This document shows, piece after piece, positions 43,193 through 52,320 of a stretch of DNA of 64,000 bases (positions are counted from its first letter, which is position 1; every line of letters starts with the position of its first letter). Both the position numbers and the translations under genes were made by a program. The notes under the pieces were generated by a model. It was not told where the DNA came from. It did not search any database and worked only from the letters and a program-made list of their open reading frames with translations. Source of the DNA: Nocardioides bizhenqiangii (lineage in GTDB: Bacteria; Actinomycetota; Actinomycetes; Propionibacteriales; Nocardioidaceae). The stretch spans positions 3,223,501 through 3,287,500 of the forward strand of contig NZ_CP141059.1 of the NCBI RefSeq assembly GCF_034661235.1. Reading direction: 5' to 3'.

Positions 43193-43193
43193 C

Positions 43194-45323
43194 TCAGTCC
43201 TCCTCGCGAGCCGGCGGCAGGATGGAGCCGTCGCGTCCGAAGACCGGCAGGTCGTCGGGCGGCACGGTGCCGGGGATGACGGCCTTGCGCGGGACGACGG
43301 TCTCGCCCTCGACGCCGTACAGCGCCTCCCAGATCTTGCGGATGCCGTCACCGGTCGAGCCGGATCCGGTGCCGCCCTGGCTGATCATCATCACCACGAC
43401 GTAGTCGTCGGTGTACGACGCGACCCAGCCCGTCGACTGCTTGCCGTAGACCTCGGCGGAGCCGGTCTTGGCGCGGAGCACCACGTCGTCGAGCGGGAAC
43501 CCCCCGAGCTTCCACGACAGCGTGCCGGTGCGGGAGACCTCCTTGAGCGCGTCGTCGATGTAGCTCAGCACCGCGTTCGGTACGCCGACGGTGCCCGCCT
43601 TCGAGGGCGGGATCCGCCGGATCACCTCGCCGCTCGGCGAGACGATCGCCTTGCCGACCCGCGGCTCCCAGAGCGTGCCGCCGTTGGCGATCGCGCCGTA
43701 GGCGCGGGCCAGCTGCAGCGGCGTGACGATCGTGTCGCCCTGGCCGATCGCGAAGTTCACCGCGTCACCGGCGCGGTAGGCGTAGCCCTCGATGCAGAAC
43801 TCGTAGGCGAACTTGTACACGAAGTCGCTGGTCTTCGCGTCCTGCGGCTTGTCGGCGATCCCGCAGTAGTAGTCCTTCATCGACTTGTAGTAGTCGCGCT
43901 TCCACTTGCGGTCGGCGATCCGGCCCGAGGACTCCCCGGGGATGTCGATCCCGGTCGCGCTGCCGAAGCCGAAGTCCAGGGCCTGCTCGACCAGCGGGTC
44001 CTTGGCGTCGACGTCCGCGACGTCGGAGCCGAAGCGCTGCCAGTAGTCGTAGCCGATCCGGTAGAAGAAGGTGTTGCAGGAGACCCGCAGTGCGTCGGCG
44101 AAGGAGATGTAGCCGTAGGCGCCGGACTCGTAGTTCTTGAAGTCACGGTTGCCGACGGTGAACGCCGAGGAGCAGTTGAGGCGGGTGTCGGTCGTGTAGC
44201 CGTGGGTGAGCGCGCCCGCGGTCATGAACGGCTTCCACGTCGACCCCGGTGCGAACTGGCCCTGCATCGCGCGTCCGAGGAGCGGTGTGCCGGCGGCCTC
44301 GGAGTAGAGCCGCTTCAGCTGCATCTGGGTGATCCCGTCGGCCCAGACCTCGGGGTCGTACGTCGGCTGGCTGGCCATCGCGATGATCCGTCCGGTGTTG
44401 ACGTCCATGACGACGGCGGCGCCCGAATCTGCCTCGAACGGCCGCCCGCTCACCGGGTCGACCGTCCCCCGCGCCGTCATGATCATCTTGTGCAGCTGGT
44501 GCTCGACGATGCCCTGCACCTTCGCGTCGATGGACGTGACCAGGGTGTCGCCGGGCTGGGCCCGGACATCGGCCTCCTCGCCGATCACCTCGCCGTTGGC
44601 GTTGACCTTGACCCGCTCGTAGCCGGGCTGCCCGCGCAACCAGGCGTCGTACTCCTTCTCGACGCCCGCCCGGCCCACCACGGACGCGCCGTGGACCGAC
44701 GTGTCGCCGCCGAGCTCGGCGGCGGTCAGCTCGTCCTCGGTGATCGGGCTGAGGTAGCCGAGCAGGTGGGCGGCGTTGATGTCGAAGGGCCGGGGGTAGT
44801 CGCGCACGCTCTGCTGCACCACGACCACGCCCGGGAAGTCCTCCGGCTGCTCGTTGATGCGCAGCGCGGTGGCGTCGTCGAGGTCCTGGGCGACCGGGAC
44901 CGGCTGGTACGGCGAGCCGTTCCAGCACACGCCCTCCTTGGCGCCCTCGGTGCCGCAGAGCACCAGCTTGCGTGCGATCCGGCGGGGCTCTTCCTCGATC
45001 ACGCGCGCGACCCGGTTCAGCAGCGCGCGTCGTACCCGCGGCTCCATCCGCCCGATCAGGGTGCGGTCGATCGACGCGACCCAGGTGAGCCGGTTGGTGA
45101 CCAGCGGCCGCCCCATCGCGTCGACGATCAGCCCGCGCTGCGGCTGCACGACGACGTCACGGACGGACTGGGAAGCGGCCTTGCCCTGGTACTCCTCGCC
45201 CGTGACGACCTGCAGGTAGTAGAGACGGGCGGCCAGGGTGGCGAGCAACGAGAAGGCAAGGGCCTGGATCACGATCAGCCGGAGGCGGCTGCGGTGCGAG
45301 GAGTTGCCGGTCGACGGGGTCAT
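43194..45323 (-). CDS. mrdA: Penicillin-binding protein 2 (class B transpeptidase)
   Basis: A 709-residue elongation PBP. One N-terminal membrane segment (about 17-40) is followed by a PBP dimer domain and a transpeptidase domain with STWK (active Ser, about residue 360), SCN (about 413) and KTG (about 618). It crosslinks the glycan made by RodA. The extra loop near residues 450-510 (with YYCGIADKPQ and two more Cys) is longer than in E. coli PBP2. The ATG overlaps the mreD stop by 1 nt. Confidence 0.94.
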   Translation of the reverse strand: MTPSTGNSSHRSRLRLIVIQALAFSLLATLAARLYYLQVVTGEEYQGKAASQSVRDVVVQPQRGLIVDAMGRPLVTNRLTWVASIDRTLIGRMEPRVRRALLNRVARVIEEEPRRIARKLVLCGTEGAKEGVCWNGSPYQPVPVAQDLDDATALRINEQPEDFPGVVVVQQSVRDYPRPFDINAAHLLGYLSPITEDELTAAELGGDTSVHGASVVGRAGVEKEYDAWLRGQPGYERVKVNANGEVIGEEADVRAQPGDTLVTSIDAKVQGIVEHQLHKMIMTARGTVDPVSGRPFEADSGAAVVMDVNTGRIIAMASQPTYDPEVWADGITQMQLKRLYSEAAGTPLLGRAMQGQFAPGSTWKPFMTAGALTHGYTTDTRLNCSSAFTVGNRDFKNYESGAYGYISFADALRVSCNTFFYRIGYDYWQRFGSDVADVDAKDPLVEQALDFGFGSATGIDIPGESSGRIADRKWKRDYYKSMKDYYCGIADKPQDAKTSDFVYKFAYEFCIEGYAYRAGDAVNFAIGQGDTIVTPLQLARAYGAIANGGTLWEPRVGKAIVSPSGEVIRRIPPSKAGTVGVPNAVLSYIDDALKEVSRTGTLSWKLGGFPLDDVVLRAKTGSAEVYGKQSTGWVASYTDDYVVVMMISQGGTGSGSTGDGIRKIWEALYGVEGETVVPRKAVIPGTVPPDDLPVFGRDGSILPPAREED

Positions 45324-45895
45324 CAGACAGGCGTCCGCCGGGGAGCACGAGGGGTGACCTGGGCCGGACGCGGGCCGGGCTCACGCGTGAAGATCCAGAC
45401 GGTGACCGGGAGGACGACGAGCGCCGCCACGGTGTCGTAGGCCACCGCGGTGAGCACCACCTCGAGGAGCCGGCCCACACCGACCGCCGGGTCGCTCAGC
45501 AGCACTCCCGACAGAGCGAAGACCGACGTGCCGACGAAGGCACCGCCGGCGCCGGCAGCCAGCATCAGCGAGTACGGCGGCCGCCCGCCGCCGGACTGCG
45601 GGGCCGAGTGGTCGTGCGCCAGCCGGCCGACGACGTACCCGACGACGAGCAGCGCGAGCGCCCAACGACCGGCGGCGTGGTCGGCCGGCGGTGCCAGGTC
45701 GAGCAGCAGTCCGGCGCCGAAGCCGAGCAGGGTGGCGAAGCGGGGATCGGTGACCAGCGCCGCGCCGATGACGGCGAGCAGCACCAGGTCGGGAACGACG
45801 CCGTTCCAGGCGAAGTGCGGGAAGACAGTGACCTGGAGCAGCAGCGCCACGACCACGGTGAGCAGAGCGGCCACCAGCCGCTGGGTGCCCCTCAC
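45323..45895 (-). CDS. mreD: Rod shape-determining protein MreD
   Basis: A 190-residue membrane protein with five or six hydrophobic segments and no catalytic motif, as in MreD. The position between mreC and pbp2 fixes the assignment. The GTG at 45895 overlaps the mreC stop (GTGA). Confidence 0.88.
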   Translation of the reverse strand: MRGTQRLVAALLTVVVALLLQVTVFPHFAWNGVVPDLVLLAVIGAALVTDPRFATLLGFGAGLLLDLAPPADHAAGRWALALLVVGYVVGRLAHDHSAPQSGGGRPPYSLMLAAGAGGAFVGTSVFALSGVLLSDPAVGVGRLLEVVLTAVAYDTVAALVVLPVTVWIFTREPGPRPAQVTPRAPRRTPV

Positions 45896-46830
45896 TCGAA
45901 TGCTCCCGGCTCGATCACGCCGTCGCCGCCCGCCGGCACCACGACGCCGACCAGGTCGAGCTTCGTGAAGTCGACGTACGGCTCGAGGACGGCGCGGTAG
46001 GTGCCGAGCCGAAGCTCTTCGAAGACCTTGTCGACCTCGCCGATCGGCACGCCCGACACGTACGGCGCCCCGCCCTCGCTCCCCCAGGTCACCACCGCCT
46101 GCCCCTTCTCCGGCACCACCGTGTTGTCGAGCAGGCGGAGCTCGAGCGGCTCGTCGTCCTCGAGCCCGCCCCTGCCCTCGACCATGCCGTTCTCCATGTT
46201 GTCGCCGACCCGGCCGCCCACGGTGGAGCCGGCGTCGACGACGAGGAGCACGGTGGCGGTCTGGCTGGTGACCTCGATGATCCTGCCGACCAGGCCGTCC
46301 GCGTTGAGGACGGTCATGTCCGGCCGCAGGCCTGCGTCGGTGCCGGCACTGATGGTGACGGTGCTCGAGAAGGACTGGGCGGAGCCGTAGGAGATCACCC
46401 GCGCCGGGGCCAGCGTGTAGCCGGTCCCGTTGGCCATCTCCGCCAGGCCGGCCCATGCCTCGAGCCGGTTCTCCTCGTAGCCGGCCTTGCGGTCCTCCTG
46501 CTCGAGGGCGTCGATCCGTGCCTCGAGCTCGGCGTTCTCCTCGCGGAGCGCGTCGTTGGTGTGCAGGTTGCCGGGGAGCGCGACCAGCGGTCCGAGGACC
46601 TCGCTGACGCCCGCCTCGGCGGGGCCGAGCACCTCGCCGACGAGCCTGCGGGCCGGCGCGACGGGCGAGTCCTCGCCGCTGCCGAGGTCGACGACCATCA
46701 GCGCGACGCACGCCAGCACCAGCGCCAGCAGGAGCGAGCGCGACGGCAGCCCGCGCGCCTCGTCCCGCTCCCGCGGCGTCGCGACCTGACGAACCGGACT
46801 CTGCCGCGGCGGCCTGGTGTCGAGGCTCAT
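45892..46830 (-). CDS. mreC: Rod shape-determining protein MreC
   Basis: A 312-residue protein with one membrane helix (about 33-50), a coiled coil (about 90-120, LREENAELEARIDALEQED) and a periplasmic-type beta domain with YTLAPARVISYG and GLVGRIIEVTSQTATVLLVVD, as in MreC. It bridges MreB and the RodA/PBP2 enzymes. The ATG overlaps the mreB stop by 1 nt. Confidence 0.93.
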   Translation of the reverse strand: MSLDTRPPRQSPVRQVATPRERDEARGLPSRSLLLALVLACVALMVVDLGSGEDSPVAPARRLVGEVLGPAEAGVSEVLGPLVALPGNLHTNDALREENAELEARIDALEQEDRKAGYEENRLEAWAGLAEMANGTGYTLAPARVISYGSAQSFSSTVTISAGTDAGLRPDMTVLNADGLVGRIIEVTSQTATVLLVVDAGSTVGGRVGDNMENGMVEGRGGLEDDEPLELRLLDNTVVPEKGQAVVTWGSEGGAPYVSGVPIGEVDKVFEELRLGTYRAVLEPYVDFTKLDLVGVVVPAGGDGVIEPGAFE

Positions 46831-47861
46831 CAGAAACGCCTCGGGTTGGTGACGAGCACCTGTTGAAGAGCCTCGAACTCCTCGACGCAGCGACCGGCCC
46901 CGAGCGCCACCGACACCAGGGGCTCCTCGGCGACGTGGACCGGCATGCCGGTCTCGTGGCGGATCCGCTCGTCGAGCCCGCGGAGCAGCGCGCCGCCGCC
47001 GGTGAGCACGATGCCGCGGTCCATGATGTCGCCGGCCAGCTCGGGCGGGGTCTGGTCGAGGGTGACGCGTACGGCGTCGACGATCGAGTGCAGCGGCTCG
47101 TCGAGCGCCTTCCGGATGTCGGCGGAGGTCACGGTGACGGTGCGGGGCAGTCCGGTGACCAGGTCGCGGCCGCGGACCTCGCCCTCGGGCTCGCCCGGTG
47201 ACGGGAACGCCGTGCCGAGGGTCATCTTGACCTCCTCGGCCGTGCGCTCGCCGAGCATGAGGCCGTGCTCCTTCTTCATCCAGGCGACGATCGCGGCGTC
47301 GAGCTCGTCGCCGGCGGTGCGGATGCTGAGGCTGGTGACGATGCCGCCGAGCGAGATGACCGCGACCTCAGTCGTACCGCCGCCGACGTCGACGACCATG
47401 TTGCCCGTGGGCTCGTGGACCGGGAGCCCAGCGCCGATGGCGGCGGCCATGGGCTCCTCGACGACGTAGACCCGGCGGGCGCCGGCCTGGTAGCCGGCCT
47501 CCTTCACCGCGCGCTGCTCGACCGGCGTGATCGCGCTCGGCACGCAGATCACCATCCGCGGCTTCGCGAAGTAGCGGCGCTTGTGAACCCGCGCGATGAA
47601 GTGGCGGAGCATCTGCTCGGTCGCCTCGAAGTCGGCGATGACGCCGTCGCGCAGCGGGCGCAGCGCGGTGATGTTGTCGGGTGTGCGGCCCATCATCGCC
47701 TTCGCCTCGTGCCCGACGGCGATCACGTCGCCGGTCGAGTCGTTGAGCGCGACCACACTGGGCTCGTCGACCAGCACGCCGCGGCGCCGGACGTAGACCA
47801 GCGTGTTGGCGGTGCCGAGGTCAACGGCCAGGTCCCGACCGATGATGCTGTTCGCCCTCAA
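46830..47861 (-). CDS. mreB: Actin-like rod-shape protein MreB
   Basis: A 343-residue actin homologue with the phosphate-1 loop AVDLGTANTLVYV, phosphate-2 VVDVGGGTTEVAVISLGG and adenosine loop GIVLTGGGALLRGLD. It directs side-wall growth. The TTG at 47861 is preferred since GAGGG lies 7 nt upstream and the length is usual; an in-frame GTG at 47882 adds seven residues and cannot be ruled out. It heads the operon of five overlapping genes. MreB is not universal in actinobacteria, so this organism probably grows as a rod or makes MreB-dependent spores. Confidence 0.93.
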   Translation of the reverse strand: MRANSIIGRDLAVDLGTANTLVYVRRRGVLVDEPSVVALNDSTGDVIAVGHEAKAMMGRTPDNITALRPLRDGVIADFEATEQMLRHFIARVHKRRYFAKPRMVICVPSAITPVEQRAVKEAGYQAGARRVYVVEEPMAAAIGAGLPVHEPTGNMVVDVGGGTTEVAVISLGGIVTSLSIRTAGDELDAAIVAWMKKEHGLMLGERTAEEVKMTLGTAFPSPGEPEGEVRGRDLVTGLPRTVTVTSADIRKALDEPLHSIVDAVRVTLDQTPPELAGDIMDRGIVLTGGGALLRGLDERIRHETGMPVHVAEEPLVSVALGAGRCVEEFEALQQVLVTNPRRF

Positions 47862-48174
47862 CGTTTGCCCTCGCAGACTCACCCAAAGGCCCGACCGCTC
47901 CAGGTCAGTCCCGCCGCGCGCAGTCCGGGGAAGCCGGTGCACCCCGCACGGGCGGTACGCCGGGGCGGACCCCGCGCGCACGATCCGGGATCCCCCGCTT
48001 GCGAGCGTAGGTAAAGGTCAGCCCTTCACCACGGAGGCACGCCGTGGTATTTGGGGCCGATGTGACTAGTGTGACTGGCTCGGTGCGCTGCGAGGAACGA
48101 GCAGCGGACCGTTCAACCGGTCAGATCGAGTAGCGCCGCGGCCGAGGGACGATGCCGCGACGCGCGTAACGAGA
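47862..48174. other. 313-bp gap between ndk and mreB
   Basis: It should hold the mreB promoter. Visible features are a hairpin ACCACGG (48028-48034)/CCGTGGT (48042-48048) and the hairpin repeat at 48126-48176. I see no coding frame with support. Confidence 0.6.
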
Positions 48175-48176
48175 TC
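48126..48176 (+). repeat. TCGAGTAGCG hairpin repeat, overlapping the ndk stop
   Basis: TCGAGTAGCGCCG, then CGCGGC/GCCGCG around a CGAGGGACGAT loop, then GACGCGCGTAACGAGATC. It pairs with the copy at 26538-26587 and reaches the last base of the ndk stop codon, so it could form the ndk 3' end. Confidence 0.75.
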
Positions 48177-48582
48177 AGAGTCCGGGAAACCAGAGAGCGA
48201 TCTCGCGGGCGGCGGACTCGGGCGAGTCGGAGCCGTGGACGAGGTTCTCGCGGTTGGAGAGCGAGAGGTCGCCGCGGATGGTGCCGGGGGCGGCCTTGCG
48301 GCCGTCGGTCGCGCCGTTGAGCGCGCGGACGACCTCGATCGCCTCGTCCCCCTCGAGCACCAGCGCGACCAGCGGACCGCTGGTGACGAAGTCGCGCAGC
48401 GGCGGGTAGAAGTCCTTCTCGACGTGCTCGTGGTAGTGCGCGTCGGCCTGTGCCGCGTCGATCAGTCGCTGCTCCATCGCCACGATGGTGAGGCCCTTGG
48501 CCTCGAACCGGGAGAGCACCTCGCCCACGAGGCCGCGGCGGGTCGCGTCGGGCTTGATCAGGACCAGGGTGCGTTGGCTCAC
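48175..48582 (-). CDS. ndk: Nucleoside diphosphate kinase
   Basis: A 135-residue NDK that transfers phosphate from ATP to NDPs through the phospho-His in NLVHGSDS (His116). The start LVLIKPDATRRGLVGEVLSR and length are typical. TAGGCT lies 8 nt before the GTG. It is 313 bp upstream of the mreB operon on the same strand. Confidence 0.96.
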   Translation of the reverse strand: MSQRTLVLIKPDATRRGLVGEVLSRFEAKGLTIVAMEQRLIDAAQADAHYHEHVEKDFYPPLRDFVTSGPLVALVLEGDEAIEVVRALNGATDGRKAAPGTIRGDLSLSNRENLVHGSDSPESAAREIALWFPGL

Positions 48583-48593
48583 GACGCGTGAGC

Positions 48594-49790
48594 CTATCCA
48601 ACGGCTCCGGTGAGCTCGGCGGCGAGATCCCCCCGCGGCGCCACGACGACGTCGTCGAGCCCGAGCCAGCCCGCGAGCTGCCGCAGCTCGGCCGCGAGCG
48701 CGGCCGCCGTCTCGGGCGGAGCGCCCGGCTCGGCGTACGCACCCTGGACCAGCAGTGCCCGCATCGGGCGGTCGGCCTTGATGTCGACTCGCGCGACGAT
48801 CCGATCGCCGAGGAGGAACGGCAGCACGTAGTAGCCGTGCACCCGCTTTGCGGCCGGGGTGTAGATCTCGATGCGGTAGTAGAAGTCGAAGAGCGCCTCG
48901 GTGCGGGCGCGCTCCCACACCACCGGGTCGAACGGGCTCAGCAGGGCCCGGGCATCGATCCGGCGCGGCAGCCGCGCGTCGCGGTGGAGGTAGGCCGGGC
49001 GGCGCCACCCCTCCACGGTCACCCGCTCCAGCTCCCCGGCGGACACCAGCTCCTCCGCCGCGGTCCGGGCAGGCGCCACCTTGATCCGGAAGTAGTCGGC
49101 GAGGCAGTTGGCACTGGCGACGCCGTGGGAGCGGGCAGCGCGGCGGACCAGCTCGAGCACCGCCTCGTCCTCGGTCAGCGCCGGCGCCGCCAGCACGTCC
49201 GGTGGCAGCACCCGTTCCGGCAGGTCGTAGCGCACCTCGAACTGGCTGTTGCGGCCGGCGATGGCGATCTCGCCGGTCATGTAGAGGATGTCGAGCGCCT
49301 TGCGCGCCTCCGACCAGTTCCAGCCCCAGTGCTTCTTCTCGACTTGGGCGTCCCCGTTGACGTGCTCGAGGTCGCGTGCGGTCACCGGGCCGCGGCTCCC
49401 GACCTCCTTGAGCACCCGCTCCTTCAGCGACGCGTCGATGCCCTGCCACCACTTGAACTCGCGATCGGCGTAGTGCGCCATCCGGAACCGCATCACCGGC
49501 CAGAGCTCGACCGGCATGAACGCCTGCACGTGCGCCCAGTACTCGATCACCCGACGCGGACGCCCCTCGGCCGCGCGCCGCAGCAGGTCGACGTCGTAGG
49601 GCCCCATCCGGGAGTAGAGCGGCATGAAGTGCGCCCGCTGCAAGACGTTGACCGAGTCGACCTGCAGCACGCCCGTGCGGTTGAGGGTGCGCTGGAAGGT
49701 CCGCATGGTCGGCAGCACGTGCCGCTTGTCGGTGAAGCCCTGAGCAGCAAGCGCGATCCGGCGGGCCTGCGCGAGCGAGAGGGACTGCAC
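48594..49790 (-). CDS. YcaQ-type winged-helix DNA glycosylase family protein
   Basis: A 398-residue protein of the HTH_42 family, which includes E. coli YcaQ and Streptomyces AlkZ, DNA glycosylases that unhook interstrand crosslinks. The N-terminal RTGVLQVDSVNVLQRAHF and LYSRMGPYD segments and the C-terminal LSPFDPVVWERARTEALFDF and KRVHGYYVLPFLLGDRIVARV are the family marks. The glycosylase role here is inferred from relatives. TAGGCT lies 7 nt before the GTG at 49790, which removes a 41-residue extension with low coding quality. Confidence 0.88.
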   Translation of the reverse strand: MQSLSLAQARRIALAAQGFTDKRHVLPTMRTFQRTLNRTGVLQVDSVNVLQRAHFMPLYSRMGPYDVDLLRRAAEGRPRRVIEYWAHVQAFMPVELWPVMRFRMAHYADREFKWWQGIDASLKERVLKEVGSRGPVTARDLEHVNGDAQVEKKHWGWNWSEARKALDILYMTGEIAIAGRNSQFEVRYDLPERVLPPDVLAAPALTEDEAVLELVRRAARSHGVASANCLADYFRIKVAPARTAAEELVSAGELERVTVEGWRRPAYLHRDARLPRRIDARALLSPFDPVVWERARTEALFDFYYRIEIYTPAAKRVHGYYVLPFLLGDRIVARVDIKADRPMRALLVQGAYAEPGAPPETAAALAAELRQLAGWLGLDDVVVAPRGDLAAELTGAVG

Positions 49791-49877
49791 AGGCGCGAGC
49801 CTAGAGCGCCGCGCCGACAGCGCACCGACGCTGACCGGCTCGGGCGCACGCGGGACGATCGCCGTACCTGGACGGCA

Positions 49878-49947
49878 AAACTGTCGCTTGTAGTGCGAAG
49901 GTTCGTCGGCCAAGCGACAGTTTCACCGGCCGGCCGGTGAAACTGTC
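49878..49947 (-). terminator. Three-arm alternative hairpins after the LuxR-type gene
   Basis: A perfect 32-bp palindrome (49916-49947, half-site GACAGTTTCACCGGCC) lies directly after the stop of the response regulator gene. Its left end (49911-49923, CAAGCGACAGTTT) also pairs perfectly over 13 bp with AAACTGTCGCTTG at 49878-49890. The two hairpins share bases and exclude each other. On the minus strand the last arm runs into TTTT, so at least one form is a terminator. Confidence 0.75.
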
Positions 49948-49953
49948 ACGGCG

Positions 49954-50622
49954 TCACTCCAGCTCAACCAGCTTTTCCCGAACTGCGTACATGACCGCCT
50001 CCATCCGCGAGTGCAGCTGGAGCTTCTCCAGCATGTTGCGCACGTGGTTCTTGACGGTGTTCTCGCTGATCGCGAGCCGGTGGGCGACGTCGCGGTTGCT
50101 GAGGCCCTTGGCGACGAGCCGCAGCACGTCGAGCTCGCGCTCGGTGAGCCTCAGTGCCGGACCCTGCGAGCGGTCCGGCCGCGACATGGTCTTGAACTCG
50201 TCGATGAGCTTGGCCGCCATCGACGGGCTGATCAGCGACTGGCCCTCGGCGACGACCCGGATGCCCTGGGCGACCTCCTCGATCGAGGAGTCCTTGAGCA
50301 GGTAGCCCGAGGCGCCGTTCTTGACTGCCTCGTAGAGGTCGGCCTCCTCGTCGGACACGGTCAGCATGACGATCTTCGTCGTCGGCGACGCGGCCTTGAT
50401 GGCAACGCACGCCTCGATGCCGGACTGCTTCGGCATCCGGACGTCGAGCAGCACGACGTCGGGAGCACTGCTGACCGCCAGCTCGGTGCCCTCGGCGCCG
50501 TCGCTGGCCTCCCCGACCACCTCGATGCCCGGCTCGACGCCGAGCAGCATGGTCAGGCCACGTCGGAAGAGCTCGTGATCATCGACCACCAGCACCCGGA
50601 TCGGCTCGTTCCCACTCGACAC
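49954..50622 (-). CDS. NarL/LuxR-family response regulator (orphan)
   Basis: A 222-residue regulator with a receiver domain (phospho-acceptor Asp60 in VVLLDVRMP, acidic pair VVDDHE, Lys in YLLKD) and a C-terminal LuxR-type helix-turn-helix (LTERELDVLRLVAKGLSNRD, then ISENTVKNHVRNMLEKL). No histidine kinase gene is next to it, so the partner lies elsewhere. The target is unknown. A CATGAT box lies 6 nt before the GTG start. Confidence 0.93.
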   Translation of the reverse strand: MSSGNEPIRVLVVDDHELFRRGLTMLLGVEPGIEVVGEASDGAEGTELAVSSAPDVVLLDVRMPKQSGIEACVAIKAASPTTKIVMLTVSDEEADLYEAVKNGASGYLLKDSSIEEVAQGIRVVAEGQSLISPSMAAKLIDEFKTMSRPDRSQGPALRLTERELDVLRLVAKGLSNRDVAHRLAISENTVKNHVRNMLEKLQLHSRMEAVMYAVREKLVELE

Positions 50623-50696
50623 CCGAGCATCATGGCACGCACGGACCCCGCAAGGCGCGCGACGTCACCAGGCGTGCGCGTCGTAGCGGACGCGTT

Positions 50697-51335
50697 CTAG
50701 TGCTCCTGAGCGCCGAGGTCGAGCGAGATCACGCCGTAGTCGTAGCCCTTGCGCCGGTAGACGACCGCCGGCCGCTCACTCTCCTTGTCGAGGAAGAGGT
50801 AGAAGTCGTGACCCACCAGCTCCATCTCGTAGAGCGCCTGGTCGAGCGTCATCGGGCTGGCCGGGTGGGTCTTCTCCCGCACGACGAGCGGCCCGTCGCC
50901 GGTCACCGTGATCGGTCCGACCTGCCGCTCCTCGACGGTGTCGGCGGGCTCTGCCACCGCGATCGAGGTCAGCCCGTCGACGGGCACCCCTGCGAGCGCC
51001 TGCCCGACCGACACGGGCGCGCGCCGGCCGCGGTGCACGCGGCGCCGGTCGGCGGCGCGCCGCATCTGCGAGGCCATCTTGTCGAGGGCGAGGTCCAGCG
51101 CCGCCATCTTGTCGTCGGCAGAGGCCTCGGCGCGGATCACCGGTCCCTTGGAGAAGGCGGTGAGCTCGACGTGGACGGCGTGGTCGTGCTGGCGCGGGTT
51201 GGGTTCACTGTCGACCTCGACGTGGACCCGGATGATCCGATGATCATGCTTCTCCAACCTCGTCAGCTTCTCGGCAGCGTGCTCGCGAAAGCGATCCGAG
51301 ATCTCGCAGTGCCGACCGGTGACCACGACGTCCAT
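50697..51335 (-). CDS. hpf: Ribosome hibernation-promoting factor (long form)
   Basis: A 212-residue HPF. The N-terminal S30AE domain (about 1-105, MDVVVTGRHCEISDRFREHA) binds the 30S decoding region; the C-terminal domain (about 150-212, DQALYEMELVGHDFYLFLDK, then VVYRRKGYDYGVISL) dimerises ribosomes into 100S particles in stationary phase or hypoxia. GGGAGG lies 6 nt before the ATG. A 200-bp gap upstream should hold its own promoter; I see no clear element in it. Confidence 0.95.
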   Translation of the reverse strand: MDVVVTGRHCEISDRFREHAAEKLTRLEKHDHRIIRVHVEVDSEPNPRQHDHAVHVELTAFSKGPVIRAEASADDKMAALDLALDKMASQMRRAADRRRVHRGRRAPVSVGQALAGVPVDGLTSIAVAEPADTVEERQVGPITVTGDGPLVVREKTHPASPMTLDQALYEMELVGHDFYLFLDKESERPAVVYRRKGYDYGVISLDLGAQEH

Positions 51336-51535
51336 CTGGTACCTCCCAGGGTTGGTTGGTGGGACTTGTATTCAGCTGTGCGCACGCGTCAGTGTGCGCC
51401 GATCAGGATGGATCGGTGTGGGAGCGCCCGACCGCCTGCGAGACCCGGAGCGTCAGAGCGACGCGATCACGGATCGAGGCGAACTCCATGTTGAGACGTT
51501 AGTCGGTAGTTGGTGACGGTGAAAGGGCTGGACGA

Positions 51536-52252
51536 CTATTCCGGCCCTCGATCCCGCGGCGGGAGACGACGCGGGGTGGCGGCGACGGCGGCGACCCCGA
51601 GCACGGCCAGACCGGCTGCCTCCAGGGCCCGCTGCGCCTCGCGGGCGGTGGCACCGGTGGTGATCACGTCGTCACAGACCACCACGTGCGCGCGCCGGCC
51701 GGCCCACCGTCGTACGGCGCGGGCGGGGCTGGCCATCGAGCCCGCGAGATTGGCGTGCCGCTGGCCGGCATCGAGCCCGGCCTGGTCGGCCACGCCCGGG
51801 CGGGTGCGAAGGAGCCGCGCGACCGCCACGTCACGGTCGGTGGCACGGAGGGCGCGGGCGGCGTGGCGGGTCATGGCCAGGGTCGGGTCGTGCCCACGGG
51901 CCCGGACCGCCGCCGGGCGCGACGGCACCGGTACGAGCAGCAGCGGAGCCGACGGGCCGGCTGCTGTGAGCACGGAGGCCGCCAGCAGGTCGCCGAGCGG
52001 GCGGGTCAGCCCGAGCAGCCGACGCTCCTTGTGGCCGACCACCATCGCGCGGAGGGTTCCCTCGTAGGGGCCGGTGGCGAAGGGACGTGCGAGCCCGGCC
52101 GGGGTCGGGGTCGGCCACGCCGTGGCCGCGCCCTCCGGCAGCCCCGCCCGGCAGTCCGGGCAGAGCACCCGCCCGGGCTCGCCGCAGCCGACGCAGGCGG
52201 AGCCGAGCAGCAGGTCGGCACCGGCGTCGATGAGCACGGACAGGAGCGACAC
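51536..52252 (-). CDS. ComF-family phosphoribosyltransferase-like protein
   Basis: A 238-residue ComF relative. The N-terminal double-CxxC zinc finger (CVGCGEPGRVLCPDC) is followed by a phosphoribosyltransferase fold with the PRPP loop VVVCDDVITTGATAREA (about 200-216). ComF proteins take part in DNA uptake in competent bacteria; here the role is unknown. GTG 52252 was taken; an in-frame GTG at 52297 is possible. It follows lpqB by 68 nt, as in mycobacteria. Confidence 0.88.
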   Translation of the reverse strand: MSLLSVLIDAGADLLLGSACVGCGEPGRVLCPDCRAGLPEGAATAWPTPTPAGLARPFATGPYEGTLRAMVVGHKERRLLGLTRPLGDLLAASVLTAAGPSAPLLLVPVPSRPAAVRARGHDPTLAMTRHAARALRATDRDVAVARLLRTRPGVADQAGLDAGQRHANLAGSMASPARAVRRWAGRRAHVVVCDDVITTGATAREAQRALEAAGLAVLGVAAVAATPRRLPPRDRGPE

Positions 52253-52320
52253 CCGCCGATGCGACCACGCTTCGAGGCCGCGGACAACGGGCGGCACCCG
52301 GCCTGTGGAGAGGGCTCGTC

